From Litomosoides sigmodontis (lineage: Eukaryota > Nematoda > Chromadorea > Rhabditida > Onchocercidae), in NCBI GenBank assembly GCA_963070105.1, contig OY718807.1, forward strand, positions 4,251,001 through 4,315,000: a stretch of DNA of 64,000 nt, written 5' to 3'. Below are positions 13,700 to 32,800 of the stretch, piece after piece. The notes under the pieces were generated by a model. That model did no database searches and was not told the origin of the DNA. It saw only the letters and a program-made list of their open reading frames with translations. Position numbers and translations under genes: made by a program. Numbering within the stretch: the stretch's first letter is position 1; every line of letters starts with the position of its first letter.

Positions 13700-16600
13700 A
13701 TTAGGTTACAGTTGTCTACGCGCAGTTTGAACAAATGTCCACTTCTCGTCTTCAAAATACAGCGTCTGTCTTTCTCTTGCTTTTTGTTACTATGATGGAT
13801 TTCGAAGAAAATGAATTCATAATTTTTAAATTTTAATGGGTAGTAAATATTGCAATTTCAAAATTCTATCCATTAATTTTATTTTCCGATTCCTAATTTA
13901 TGTCTTTTTGACAATTTTTCCTCAATTAATTAATAGAATGAGTCATCCAAAATCTAGAAATAAAACAAATTTGTTGCAAAAATTTTTTGTCATCTTTCTT
14001 TTTTACTACTAATCATTAATGTGCACTTTACTTGGGTTCTTTTGGTAAAGCAACATTATCGTATAACACAAGTATTTATAGTTGTTATAAATTTCATAAG
14101 TTATCTCTTTTACGTCATTGTACTAAATTAATTAGTAATATTTATTTTAATATGAATGATTGAAGCGTAGATATTTTGAAATTCTCATATATGCTGCACA
14201 TGACATACTTTTGCAAAAAAGTTGTATATATTTTTGCTAGCAGGATTGATAGCCACGACATTACACTTGCTACATTCCTTATTATCCCAATTTTTTTACT
14301 GTAGCTGTCTCTCTCTCTCCCTGTGTTAGCATAAACCTAATTAAAGTCAGGCATACGATACTTTATTTCAATAATGATAATATCGAAATAACCAAAATCA
14401 CCTTAAAGCTTGCAAAGATTTGCAATATGCAATGATTGCATTCGGATGACTACCAATTTCATATTGACATTTTGCGTATAATATTGTTATTATCAAATTA
14501 TTATTTGATTTTAATCAAGCAATTGATTGATTGAAATTCATGAAAGCATGCTAGAGCAGTCTGAACAAGCAATTCGCCATGAATTTCTCTGAATTTTGAG
14601 ATTGATTTATATAATTTTTTCTCGGAAGTATTTTACTGTACTATTTATACGAATAGAAAACTTAATGTTTCTGTTATTTACCGATTAAATTGCAATTTTT
14701 AAAAGATGTCATTAATTCGCTGTATTTTACATTTGAAGATTTAGGGATTTAATTCCTCCACGATTACCATCTGTTGTACATGTATAATACATTATGATGC
14801 TCATCTTCTGTAGGCATTAGCCAACTTATCAGTTCTTTTTTCATTGTACATCATGCTATTGTGAATTTTGCTTTTCAAAATAGTGAAATTCATTTACATT
14901 GATCAGTTAATTCTTGTATGACCAGAATGAGCACTGTTTAAAATCACCTCATAGCTCTTCATACGATTATTTTACACGTAATATATGCAGTGAAATGAAG
15001 CAATAACAATCGGAAAATATTCATTCGTTACAAGTTTTCTGCAAGAAAATTTCTAATTCCAAATTTTATGAATATAGTAGTGTTGTAACGGTACTGCGAA
15101 ATCAAATTGAATTAAGTACTCTTCAAAGTTATCACTGGAACTGAAAGTGAAAATTGCTACTGTTCATCTGGATAGTCACCAGTCATGTCATTCTTATTCA
15201 AATTTCACCTAGCAAAAATGATCGCATTTCAGTTTAATCAATTCGGAAGCTCATATAAAGGTGGGGGAGGGGAGGAGGGTGGGAAGGAAGTTCTATATTA
15301 CGGAAGACTTTGTTGGAAGTGTTGAAATTATTATATAAATTGAGCAACGGCAATATCATTCAAAATAACTTCGTGAAGGAATCGTTGAAAATACCCAAAT
15401 AAGCTGAGAACAAATTTCCATACTACAAAATAATTCAATAAATAATAAAGTTGAAAAATCCTATGAATGGCAGAAATGGAAATTATAGTGGCAATCGCAC
15501 GCTGGGAAAACATCCTGTCGGAACATTGCTTATTGTTCTCAAAGGTCACTCATTGCATTTCTGACCTGTCCGATAACACTGAAATGTTTATCAGAGAAAA
15601 TAGTCGGAAAAGAAAATCACTAATGCTTTAGCGTTATGATTAAAACAAACTAGAATAATTATTAACTCCAACTAAGTGTTGTCCACTTTGAATTTAAATT
15701 TTAAATTAATTGCATCGGCATTATTATTAATAAGTCATAGTAATTAAATTCATGGTAATTAATTTTTGGCATTTTTTTAACTTCTTGCGAAATAATTCAT
15801 TGGTGGCAGAGGAAATCTCAGGAACTGATTACTTTTGTTTTTTTACTGGGAAAATGAAGTTGGATAAACATAAATATTTGCTTCAAATAATTAAGGTAAT
15901 TAATAAAGAGGGAACAGTAATAATAATAATGATAACCCATCCGTGCAAAAAGTGATAAATAGGCGATTAGTTAAAAATGATGTGTAAATTTGCATTCTGC
16001 ACATCTTAAATCAAAATAATCCCGTAAGGAATTTCTTCCAAAAGCTAAAAATAAAAAAAGAAGCAATGGAAGTTGAAAAAATGATTTCTGAAAAGGTACT
16101 TCTGATATGAAATTTCAAGCTATCGTACTAGCAAGAGCGAAAATCCGATTTAAACTTTAGTTTTGAATAATGGATGGTGGCGGGACAGTGAAAGTTGTAC
16201 CGAACTCTTCTTACGACGCATGTCCTCTTAAATACACGAAATCGCAGGCGACATTTAACTATTTACAAAACACCTTCATTTTCATTTCCGTCTTTCATGT
16301 CAATGTTTTACTTGTTCGAGCAATTGATAATTGACAAGATGATAAGATTGTACTACGCATTCATGCATTTCATTGCTCATATTGCCAGCTTATCTTGCAC
16401 TCATATTAAATCGTTCGCAGTAATTTTTCATAAAGTAATTAATATTCCCCACAGATCACGCAGAATAAAACGATTGAGACCATTTTAGGATGTTGCAAAA
16501 TGAGGAAGCGCCATCTCTTTCATAACGAAATCTCCCCTTCCGAATCTAATTGGCTGCATTGGATTCTGTCGTAAAATTATCGAACGTTCCGTTACACTTT

Positions 16601-17140
16601 TCACGGTTACGTTTTTTACTTTCAGTACATAGCGTAATTGCTGTGAGAGAATTTTGCATGTTTGAACCAAAATTGCATGGATGAAAAGACGGAGGGAAAT
16701 AGCTCTATAAGTGAGGAGACTGCAGAGATTGATAGGAAATACGAGAAACGAAAAGGCATAGAGAAGAGAGTTTGCGTTTCTTCCGGCGTGCTACGCTAGA
16801 GCCCGACGCTGCGGGAGTATCGTTGTAATTACTGTTCTCAACATCGTTAATCACTGCGTACTTCCCGGGAATCGATTTTCCCGCTGTAAGAAGCGTTCTG
16901 GTTGTTCGGAGACTTCTTGCTGCTCTCGTTGATTACCTTGAATAGTCGTTGGAGGCGAACGAAAGTTTTCAGTGACTAATTTCAACGATCAGATTAGAAA
17001 TTATTTGTCAGCATAATTTTATTCGATATTGTTTTCTTCTTTGAAATCTGCTCGTCAATAGTTTTAAATCTAATATTATTTCAAATTCGTCATACCAGGT
17101 GCACAAACATAATTGGAACCATAAATTTAATGCTTCTCTG
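13700..17140. other. Intergenic interval without supported genes
   Basis: AT-rich DNA with only short unsupported frames. A GC-richer patch at about 16780-16960 just ahead of the reductase gene is the likeliest promoter or 5' UTR region. A G-rich patch is at 15260-15290. Confidence 0.55.
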
Positions 17141-17149
17141 ATTCTACAG
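17141..17149 (+). other. Acceptor in the MECR 5' UTR (candidate SL addition site)
   Basis: The sequence attctacag lies 23 bases before the MECR ATG with no coding exon visible upstream. It fits trans-splicing or a 5' UTR intron. Confidence 0.45.
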
Positions 17150-17172
17150 GAAGTACAACATTCGAAATCAAT

Positions 17173-19699
17173 ATGTTTGGATCATCGATGGCATCATTGG
17201 GTGCTCGATTATTCTTCAAACACTCACAACGATGTCTTTCATCAAAACAATTAATGTATGAAAAATATGGGCATCCTCCAGATGTAGGAATTTTTTTCAT
17301 AATATTTCTTTGTTTTTAAAATATTCCGATAGGTAAAATTGTCGGCTCTCCTCTTAGCGTACACAACGAATTTGGTTGTTATATTATCGGGAAATGTTTA
17401 TTAAAAGTGTCACTGCATTTCTGTGTAATTTTGATGGAAAACAATAAGTTTCCAGATGGACCATTTGCGAAAAAAAGAAACATTGCAAACAGGACTCGTT
17501 AATGTAAAATTCATTATAGACGAAAAATTCACATTCGCGAGAACGAAATCCCAATTATATTTACAGGTGTTGAATTTAGTAACGAAAGAAGTGGGAGAAG
17601 TTGGAGCTGATGAGGTTCGAGTACGTTGGTTAGGTGCACCTATCAATCCAGCGGATATAAATCAGTTGCAAGGAGTATATCCAATAAGACCACCATTGCC
17701 TGCTGTTGGTGGAATGGAAGGATTCGGCGAGGTTGAAGAGGTAATTTTCTTATCATTTCGTTTTTACACGAAATCACCGATGCTGAAACACGTATTCTAA
17801 GCATAAAACAATACTTTTTTCTCAAACTGCATTTCCATTTTTCAATATCTTATATTTGTAACTTCATGGTTTTTGTGTCTTTTCGATGACTTTTGTTCAC
17901 AGTAGGTTGGAAGTGAGGTGACGACATTGCGTGCCGGTGATTGGGTTGTTCCCGGTATTTCAGCTGCTGGTAGTTGGAGAACATTTGGGAAACACTGCGA
18001 AAGAAAACTTTTTAAAATTGCTAACGATTTACCGTTTGATTCAGCGGCTACATTTCAGGTTTTTTTTTTAAGATATGTGAGCTGGTTAGATTTCGTTTCG
18101 GTTGAATCTTTAGAAAGAGTATCACCGAATTTAGTTAGTAACTTTTCTGTAGAGTTCTTGTGCAGTGCGCGAACAAGTATGACAAATGTTAATACATAAT
18201 TTTATCCATCTAAAGGAAAATATGTTAATTTGTAGGTCAACCCTCCAACAGCTTATAGAATGTTGAAAGACTTTGTAAAGTTAAAAGCCGGTGATTTAGT
18301 TGTGCAAAATGGTGCAAATTCGAGTGTTGGTCGTTGTGTAATACAGGTAAAATTCTCATTATCGCGATGGGAGTTATCTGTCAAAAAAGGTGTCTTATGA
18401 TTTATAATTATCTCATTATAAATTTCAAAACCATGTCGTGTTTTATCTTTTTACTTGCACTATTATTCAGTTGTGTAAGTTGTGGAACATTCGAACTGTG
18501 AATGTTGTACGTAATCGTGAAAACCTTGGTGCACTTATCCGAGAACTGAAAGAAATTGGTGCTGATGAAGTATTTACGGAAGAAGAAATGAAGAAGGAAT
18601 CAAAGGATAGAGTAAGTTTTGTTTGATTTTACTTTAACCACTGTAAATGGAATTTCTAGTGGAACGCAGAATAATACTTGCGAAACATTCCTTGAAAAAA
18701 ATGTATGTAATATTTTAAGTGGGATGCTTTAAGGACAAACATTGCTATCATAATTGGCCAGCTAGAACTAAGATATAAAAACTAATTCTCTTTCCAGTAG
18801 AGTGAAGTATAGTCGCACGGGCATTTACTGACTGAGTGTAATACTTGCAGTTTTGGAGTTCTTACTTTGTTCTTATCTGCTGCTAGTTCTAGTTGTTAGA
18901 TATTGCTGTTTGAATTTTCAGGCTAAAAATGCTCAGTTGGCGTTGAATTGTGTCGGTGGTCGCAGTTCATTGATGTTATCAACGTGTCTTTCTAGTAAAG
19001 GAGTGATGGTTACCTATGGTGGAATGAGCAAGAAACCTATAGAGGTAGGATTTCCTACAATTATAAACTGATAATCGAAGTAAAATTCTCAATATCAAGC
19101 ATTATAGTCTTCTAATTCTTCCAGCAAGGAACCATTTATTTTAGGTTCCAACTGGGCCATTCATATTTAAAGATATTAAATTGGTAGGTTTTTGGATTTC
19201 CCAGTGGTATGCAACTCAAGGTACTGAAAAGGTTCGTTGGTTCGCACCTTAATTTTAACTCTTAATTTTCCTCAACATTATTTTTTTTATGAATCTTCCT
19301 CGTTGTTCTGTCGAAATCATAGGTAGTATTGAAGTGCCAATCCATCAATATTTATTGCCTAATCATTGCAATGGTCGTAATATAACTGTTTTTGAGACTT
19401 TAAGCTTCTGTTTTAATTTTGAATTGAGCATATTTTTTGATACATTCATTTGGTAACAAATTATTAGTTAAAGTATATTTTCGCTCGGGAATGTTTGTAC
19501 CTAACGGATGATTCTTTGCAAATTTCTGTCCACTCATTTTTAGGATCGCGAAGCAATGTTTGAAGAACTACAAGACTTAATAAAGCACGGAAAACTTTGT
19601 CCGCCAAAAACCAACAAATTAAAGCTTGAAGATTGGAAAACAGCAGTAACTAATGCTATGAATTCATTGGGGACAAAGCAACTTCTCGTTATGCAATAG
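17173..19699 (+). CDS. mecr: Mitochondrial enoyl-[acyl-carrier-protein]/trans-2-enoyl-CoA reductase (MECR), 351 residues
   Basis: MECR catalyses the last, NADPH-dependent step of each cycle of mitochondrial type II fatty acid synthesis, which feeds lipoic acid production. Eight coding exons keep phase 0 throughout: 17173-17283, 17567-17740, 17906-18058, 18236-18346, 18471-18611, 18922-19044, 19145-19231, 19544-19699. The length fits the family (human 373). Residues 1-30 are basic and hydroxylated, like a mitochondrial targeting peptide. A medium-chain reductase N-domain follows ([19 protein letters not shown], then a GGMEGFGEV motif), then the cofactor-binding segment [10 protein letters not shown] and the NVVRNRENL strand. 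The C-terminal segment [10 protein letters not shown] is typical of MECR. The 5' UTR begins at an acceptor at 17149. The seventh donor is an unusual GTTCGT. Confidence 0.93.
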
Positions 19700-20842
19700 A
19701 TTGTTAACTATTATGAGGATTTGCTTCTGTCCTTTACAGATTTTTTACCTTTTTTATTTTTTATATTTTTTGAAACTAAAAATTTCTTGTGTTGTTTTAA
19801 CGCCATATGCACTATAAAGAGTTATCCCTGATATCTCCTTATAGAATTTTCCATAATTTTTTTTGCAAACTCAGAAAGAGATGATCAAAATGGCATTTTT
19901 TCGTTCTAAAAACTTACCACTATGAAAAATCAATTTGCAGTTGGGATAGGAACGTTGACGATGAGTAGCTGGAAGATTAGATAATTAAATTACCTTGCAA
20001 ATCTTGAAAATATCGGCTGATAGACAATGGGAAACTTGAGGCGGCTTGAATGCTGAAAAGGACGTAATCCAAAGTTGTTGGCAGTAATTGTTAGGAATAA
20101 AGGTTCTAGGATCAAAAATATGACATTTGATGTTCCAGTGAAATTAACAACTAATTTTGAAAAAAAAAAAAGTATATACGCGGAATATCCCACTCGTTCT
20201 TATGTTTCTTGTGATTTTTTTCCATCGAAGTGTTTTGTGAATGAAAATTTTCACAGTACTTCAAATTAACACTAAAATTTGAGAGCACCTACGACGTCTT
20301 TGCATCTTCTTTATGCATAGTTTTGAAATTTGAAGTTTTGCAAAAACGATATTTCGCGTCTCATGAGATTATTTTCGATATTGATTTTCATATTTGCAGT
20401 TGAAATACAAAAGTGTTTATTATTGTTGGTTTTATAACAATGATAAGTTTGAAGAAAAAAAAGGACTATTGAACAGCAATGGCAATTTGAAAAGCAATCT
20501 GCTTCATCATCATTTTAAAGTTGATTGTGGACAATGTGTCAGTTGTCATCACAATGTCATCGAAAAAATCTCTAAAGCAATTTCTCTCTTTGCTCTTTGT
20601 GTTATACCTAGCTTTGCAGGGGGACTATTGCTGAATAAGGAACTCTTTCATTACCTGTATTTTAAGCAAAAGAAAAAAAACCGTTGCTGCTGACAATAAG
20701 TTGGGAAAGGCTAAATTTGGTATGAAATATTGAAAGCACACAAAGTAGGTAATGGAATGCATTGGTCTGATATTGCAGAAAAAAAAGGAGAAAAAAATCT
20801 TTGGCCCAAAATATATGTGAACGTGAAAGGAGATTTAATTTA
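19700..20842. other. Convergent 3' intergenic region between MECR and RXR
   Basis: No supported gene. It holds the 3' UTRs of two converging genes. TTTATT at 20416-20421 is AATAAA on the minus strand and could end the RXR transcript. A 99-codon plus-strand frame at 20394-20693 has no splice or family support. Confidence 0.55.
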
Positions 20843-26791
<5,949 letters not shown>

Positions 26792-27774
26792 TCGGTCTCC
26801 AACAAACAGCCAAATTTCCACCCAATAAATTTGGTATTACCCTAAAAAGGAAGAAAAAATGAATGCAAACATATCACAACTCCTCTGTCGTACCTTTTAT
26901 TCAAATATTTAATTTGCTATTAAATTAAACACATTAAACAGGTTGAGAAATCAAATAGGTCTCTGATAGATCAGACACTTATGTGCAACAAATTAGCGGT
27001 TTTGACGAGGAGGGATGAAGTGAAAGTGGGAAATGAAGTGCGATAGGAAAGATTTTGTACGAAAATCAATGCAACGTAAAATATCATTATCCGCCTGAAG
27101 TACAAATTAATTTCAACAACCGTTGCACTCACAGCAATCTGTTTCCTCCGCCATTCTTCCCTAATTTCCAGTATTCATTTCTAAAATGAACTAAAAATCA
27201 CATCACATTGAACTTGCAAGCTAAATCCAACGACGAATGCATTAAATTTCACTACACATCTATCCACTCCACTTCAAGAATATTTAGATGTCTTGATTTT
27301 ATCGCCGATATCCGTTTGCTTCAGTTTCATGCTTTCGCTAATTTAGACGGCTAACATAAATTACGACAGTCATCAACAATGAAATTAGAATAATTCAAGA
27401 AGGAGAAAAAACTGTATGTATCAGCGCAGCAGGAAGTCTTTACTAGTTATATCTGCTGAAGCTAATATACGTTATTAATTAATAGTGAATGAAATTTGGA
27501 TGAAAAATGGGCAATTAGTTAGAAAGACTGTAAGGCAAACTTATTTCGAAGTAGACGTTGTTTAAAGGGGAAGCCGAAAAGACGAAGTGTATTTGGAGGA
27601 ATGGGAGGGAAAGAGAGAAATGAGAAATGAAATGCGCTAAGGTCAAGCGGAATGGGGACCTAACCAGGTGACAACGACTGGTACGAAACAGCCAAAATGG
27701 CGAGACAGCCTGCACCAACACTACTACTTCGATGAACCACCACTACTGGTAATGAATGTCAATGTATAATATAT

Positions 27775-27806
27775 ATATTTATTTATTGTATATATGTATA
27801 TATATA

Positions 27807-27845
<39 letters not shown>

Positions 27846-27870
27846 GTGTGCATGTGTGTGCATGTGTGTT
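27775..27870. repeat. (TA)n-(TG)n compound microsatellite
   Basis: A TA-rich run passes into an approximately 60-base TG run broken by CG and CA steps. Confidence 0.95.
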
Positions 27871-28051
27871 GGGGTGCACTCTCGTTCGACCATTTCTTGA
27901 CGATATCCTACTACCGGCACTGTCACTAATGTACAGCAGCAAAACCTAAGGTCATCACTGTCCTTGTCATCATTGCCTTTGTTTACACCTAAACATTTTT
28001 CTCCTCTTTGTTTACGTAAACAACAATTCGGAAGGAAACAGATATGTTAAG

Positions 28052-28055
<4 letters not shown>

Positions 28056-28112
<57 letters not shown>
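28056..28112. repeat. (CA)n microsatellite, about 57 bases
   Basis: An uninterrupted CA repeat, the longest in the window. With the TG repeat 200-300 bp to its left it forms a potential inverted repeat. Confidence 0.97.
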
Positions 28113-28113
<1 letters not shown>

Positions 28114-29828
28114 GCTCAGATGTAAAAAAATATGGAAGCAAGGTTATGATGATCGCAACTGCACAATCATTAGTTACGGTGGACACAATAGATATCCCCC
28201 ATGCTTACACACTCAGAAAATTATCCACTTCAAACACTGCCGCTTTAATAATAGTCTAACTGATTGATTGAACATTCATCGATTTATTTTCATTTGCCAT
28301 GAACTTTAGGTACACTTTCATTTCAACACGAATTTTTTAAATCAATTAGAAATTATCTTATTACAGTTGCATCATCTACAGCATACACTGCACATTAGAA
28401 CCACTCTTCTACTTAATAATATCCAATTAAATTGATTAATTAGCAATAAATTCAACGCATAAACTTCCCATATTTCAATGACGTTTTTTTCTTTTCTCTT
28501 GAAAATTTCCACCTTTTTTTTTACAAAAATTGAATTCTGTGAATTTTTCGTAAGTGTAGTAAAACAGAACTGGAAACTGAATTCGTTAGAAAAAAGTAAT
28601 TCAGCAATACTATTCGTATGCTTAAATGCTCTGTTACAAATAGCCTTAAACAAGCTTGCAGCCTCTCTCCCTCTGCAACTAATCTTTTTCTTTAGAAAAT
28701 AAAAAAGATATCGTTGAAGACACACATGTTCAAAGGCGGTAAAAAAATATGGTAATTCGAAGGACATACAACTGTTAACTCACAAAGGCCCAAGACACTC
28801 TTCCATTACAGGAAGAGGTAGTGAACGGAAACATTTCCGCAATATTTCCAGATCAGTTATTTCAGTTTTGTATATAAGAAGCAGCTCTAATGCATTTTGA
28901 TTATGTCATTCTCTTCCCGAATAACCACTAAGAGAATTCAAATGTTCGAAACCATTTTCCATGACAATTCACCATTCATACTCATTTATACCGTCCGATA
29001 TTCATGCTTCATCAGGAAGCATTTAGAGATGAGCGAAGAATTGAAGATGTGAAACAACACCACTAAACTTGAGTTTTATTCATTAATGATATTGGCGAGA
29101 GCGACACATACAGAATAGCGCAGTGAATGTAATAATTATGGCGTAATTATTGTCAGGTTTTATCGACGACTTTCATTTAGAAATGATATACAAGGAAGGA
29201 ATCAAATTTCGATGAAACTATGGTGTTTCAAATGCATTAAGAATGTTCAGCATTGTAACAAAAAACACTTCCAAGGGCTATACATTGACAGAGTTAAAGG
29301 ATAAAGATCTATCAGTAAAAGAAATAAAGAAATTGAAGTCTTAAGAAAGATACTGCAGCAAAGAACAAACCCAATACAGCTTGAAAGAACACTAATAAAC
29401 TTATTGAAAGGAACTTTAATTTGCCTTTTTTTATTCAACTTAGCTCCCTTACCATTTCTTTTTCATTATCATATCAGGATATCACTACTCATAATTAAAC
29501 CAGGCATGACCTCACTTCAATGGCTGTCCATAATAAACAAAACTAAAGATTTTAAACTTCAAGGTTTATATACTTCATAAAGGCAAAAGTTTGGAAGGAT
29601 AAAATGCGGTAAATTTTGTAATTTGGAACCGATATACAAAAGGTAACAGTTCACTTTACAACTGATAAAATATGATACAACTGCAAATCTTCTGTACGAA
29701 ATGAAAAAAATTGGAGAGAAAAGAACGGAAAAACAATTCATTATTCAATGAAATTTTTTCAAAACTGGCGGTTGGAGAGAACTGGGCCCATACTCGAGTC
29801 TCTTTGAAGTTTTTAAGAAACTACAGAA

Positions 29829-32800
29829 TCAAGCAAATGGATTGTCCTCATCATACGACACCTGTTTCCTTGCTTCTGGCTTACGTTGAATCACAGCTAT
29901 TTCCTCATCGTTTGTTGCTGCTGCTGCTGCTGCTGTTGCTGCTGTTGCTGCTACTGCTCCTACCTCCTTCGTTGTCTTCTTGGCTGAAAAAATTTACCTG
30001 TAAAGCACAGAGAAAAATAAAGCAATTTGTCTTCAATATTTTCCATAATACAATGATTGATTTATAAGTGTAGCGCAGTGGGTCAACCACTGAAATGTCC
30101 CTACCCACCCATCTTATCTTCATCATAAAGACTTGGCAGATCGTAGAAATATGCGACGCGTTACACAAAGGACACACAACTTCCTTCATCAATGCAGACA
30201 ATAGAAAGATCATTCATTTCCACTGTTTAGAATATTTTCTAGCTAGTTCAGTTTGTTCTCCAATTATTTGGAAATCTTAAGAGTTATTTGCTGAAATGTC
30301 CGGTAATAGGTGAACACAGATACGATGTCGAAAATTGACAATTTAATGAAAATATGAACCATAAAATCCAATAACAACTTGTAAACGATAAGCGTTTGCT
30401 TTTTCTCATTTCGATTCAAAATGGACCATTTGAACGATCATCGTTGGTGCAAGTAAAGATGTGTAATGTGGGTAACATTGCAGATGCAAACAAAGAGAGG
30501 CTAGTGGTCAGGACAAAGCAGTACAAAGTGCCTTTAACCTTGCATACAAGGCATCAGTTTTTTTTAATGGGTGAAATGTATTCATATGATGATGGAATGG
30601 TCAACGAAATTTCATTCGATTGAACTTTGTTCACAATTAAGCAATTATCTCACCAATGGTCCGTGTTAAATGAAGTGACCACTTGTAATGATATCATGAT
30701 TTTGAAAAAAAAAGGATTCAAATGCGCCATTTGACTGATTATCGTCAGCACAAACAAAGGTGTGAATTGTGTGATGATTGGAAGAGCTAATGGCAGGACA
30801 AGTGACATAAGAGGTATTAAAAACTCATAAATGCTTCGATAGTGAATGATTTCATTTGAGTACCAAGTATCGTTCAATTCAACAACACTTCGTATTCTAG
30901 AACTTGGGATGTTTTATTACACTCACAACAAATGACTCGGAAACCTATTGCCATTATAACCGAGAACAATGCAAACCATCGAAGATAAAACCTTCATAGG
31001 TTTAAATGGATGAAAAGTTGGGCTTGATTTTCAAAAATATACTTAGCAACGATACTTTCAATAATTTAAATATTATAAGAATTTATAAGTAAAAAAAAAA
31101 ACTTACTGGCTTCACTCCATGCCACCTGAACTTCAGAGATGGGTGGAGGAGGTGGAGGAGAGTTGGGGTCTGGTAACCGCTTGCTATTAACATCAGGCCA
31201 CTCCTCATAGCAAGATATACTTTCTTCATCGGACGTGCTGTTATTATCTATATCGCAATGCTGCCGACGACGTCTGCCTTGATCATCACTTTTTCTTCCG
31301 CTTCTATAGTTCCCTCGTATGCTTCCTCGAAACGATTTATCGCCACCTGATCTTCTAGCAGACGACTCGTCATCTCCATTGCTAGATCTACTGGATCCAC
31401 GCCAGAAGTCATCCTTACCATCTTTACCCTTCTGCAGTGATTGGCTTTCTGGACTGGCAACATCACTTTCCGTACATCCACTCTCATTGGATGTCCCTAA
31501 GTAATCTTTGTTTCTACTCTTAGCCCCTGTTAGCCATGCGCTCTTCCGTCCAACATCTAAGTCATCAGTTGAACAATTATCGATGTCGCCAAGCTCACCG
31601 CTCCGCCTTCCCGACCGCCACAATGAATCCCTACGATTCCTACTGCCACGTCGAGGCATCCTGTTGCTTCGCCCACCACCTCGGAAACCGCGACATCTAT
31701 CACTTCGTTCCTCACCTCCCCTATGCTCGAAACTACCTCTCCTTTTTCCAAAATTGTCCTCATAGTTACTTGAATCTCCGTCATTATTAAATGGCTTACA
31801 GGTGTCAAATTCACCGTCTTTCTTATTAACAGCATTCAAATCATCGCCTTGACTTCTGGATATTGTTGATTTACACGTATCGAAACCATCATCTTCTTTA
31901 TCATTCTCTTCAACGCTTGGTCTACTCATCCTTTCTGGTGACTGTCTTCCTGCCGACCAAAAACCATCTTTATAAAGAGACGATTGCATTGCCGACTCAA
32001 CACCCGATGCTTCATTCGCATCCGACCGTAAATTATCATTAGTTTCAACAGAAACTGCCAACAATGAAGATTCCCCGCTTTCACACGTATATCCTCGACT
32101 ACGACGTCCTCCACTTTTTCTACCACGGAAACGAAGACGTTCAATACCCTTAAATCGACCACATCTTTCACCTCGAGAGTGGTTAGAATAATCCTTTTTA
32201 TTACCAACGTTAATCCTGTCAAATGATTTAGTACCCCGAAAGTGCCCAGAATCGCCGTATTGATTTTGACGGCGTGCAAATGAGACACATAATGTGATTC
32301 CATTAACCATATTTCCATCCATCTGAAAATAAAAATTGGATGAAAAATCTGAAAAAATCAATCAAATTTTTAAAGTTCACCAAAAACTCAAAAATCTACT
32401 CAACATAAACAAATACCAGCTAAAACACTTTGACAAACAATAATATGTAGTAATATAAAACCAAGTTTTGTATTTTAAATATGGAAATGCTTTTCAAATA
32501 TGCTATCCGAGCATCACAGTCTTACATCCCATGAAACAACCACTGCATATACATACTTCCTTTATTGCAGCCTCCGCTTCCTCCGTTGTAGCATATGTGA
32601 TGAATGCACTCCTGAAGATTTTAAAAAAAAACATGACGAAAGAATAGATTATCTTTCGCTGTATCTGCAAAAATATTTATAATAAGCCATCATCTACCAT
32701 CTTAAAAGATGGTAATAAGTTATAAATGTACTTTTTACGCTCTTCTACAAAAATCCTGTTAATAACACCATATTTACTGAACACATTCCGTAAAGAGTCT

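Larger units (their letters stand above)
26842..29828. other. Interval between RXR and the NELF-E-like gene
   Basis: About 3 kb with no supported coding exon. It contains an AT/GT repeat (27775-27870), a long CA repeat (28056-28112), and probably the RXR promoter and non-coding 5' exons plus the 3' UTR of the next gene. Confidence 0.55.

Noticed and set aside
20394..20693. 99-codon plus-strand frame downstream of MECR
   Set aside because: Poor composition, no recognisable domain and it lies in the 3' region of two converging genes.
27989..28259. Open frames across the CA repeat on both strands
   Set aside because: They are dinucleotide repeats translated as alternating residues; no splice or family support.
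31066..32361. Generic hnRNP/RGG RNA-binding protein for the 431-codon frame
   Set aside because: Taken alone the frame looks like that, but the upstream and downstream exons add NELF-E-specific ends and the frame begins in the middle of an RRM.
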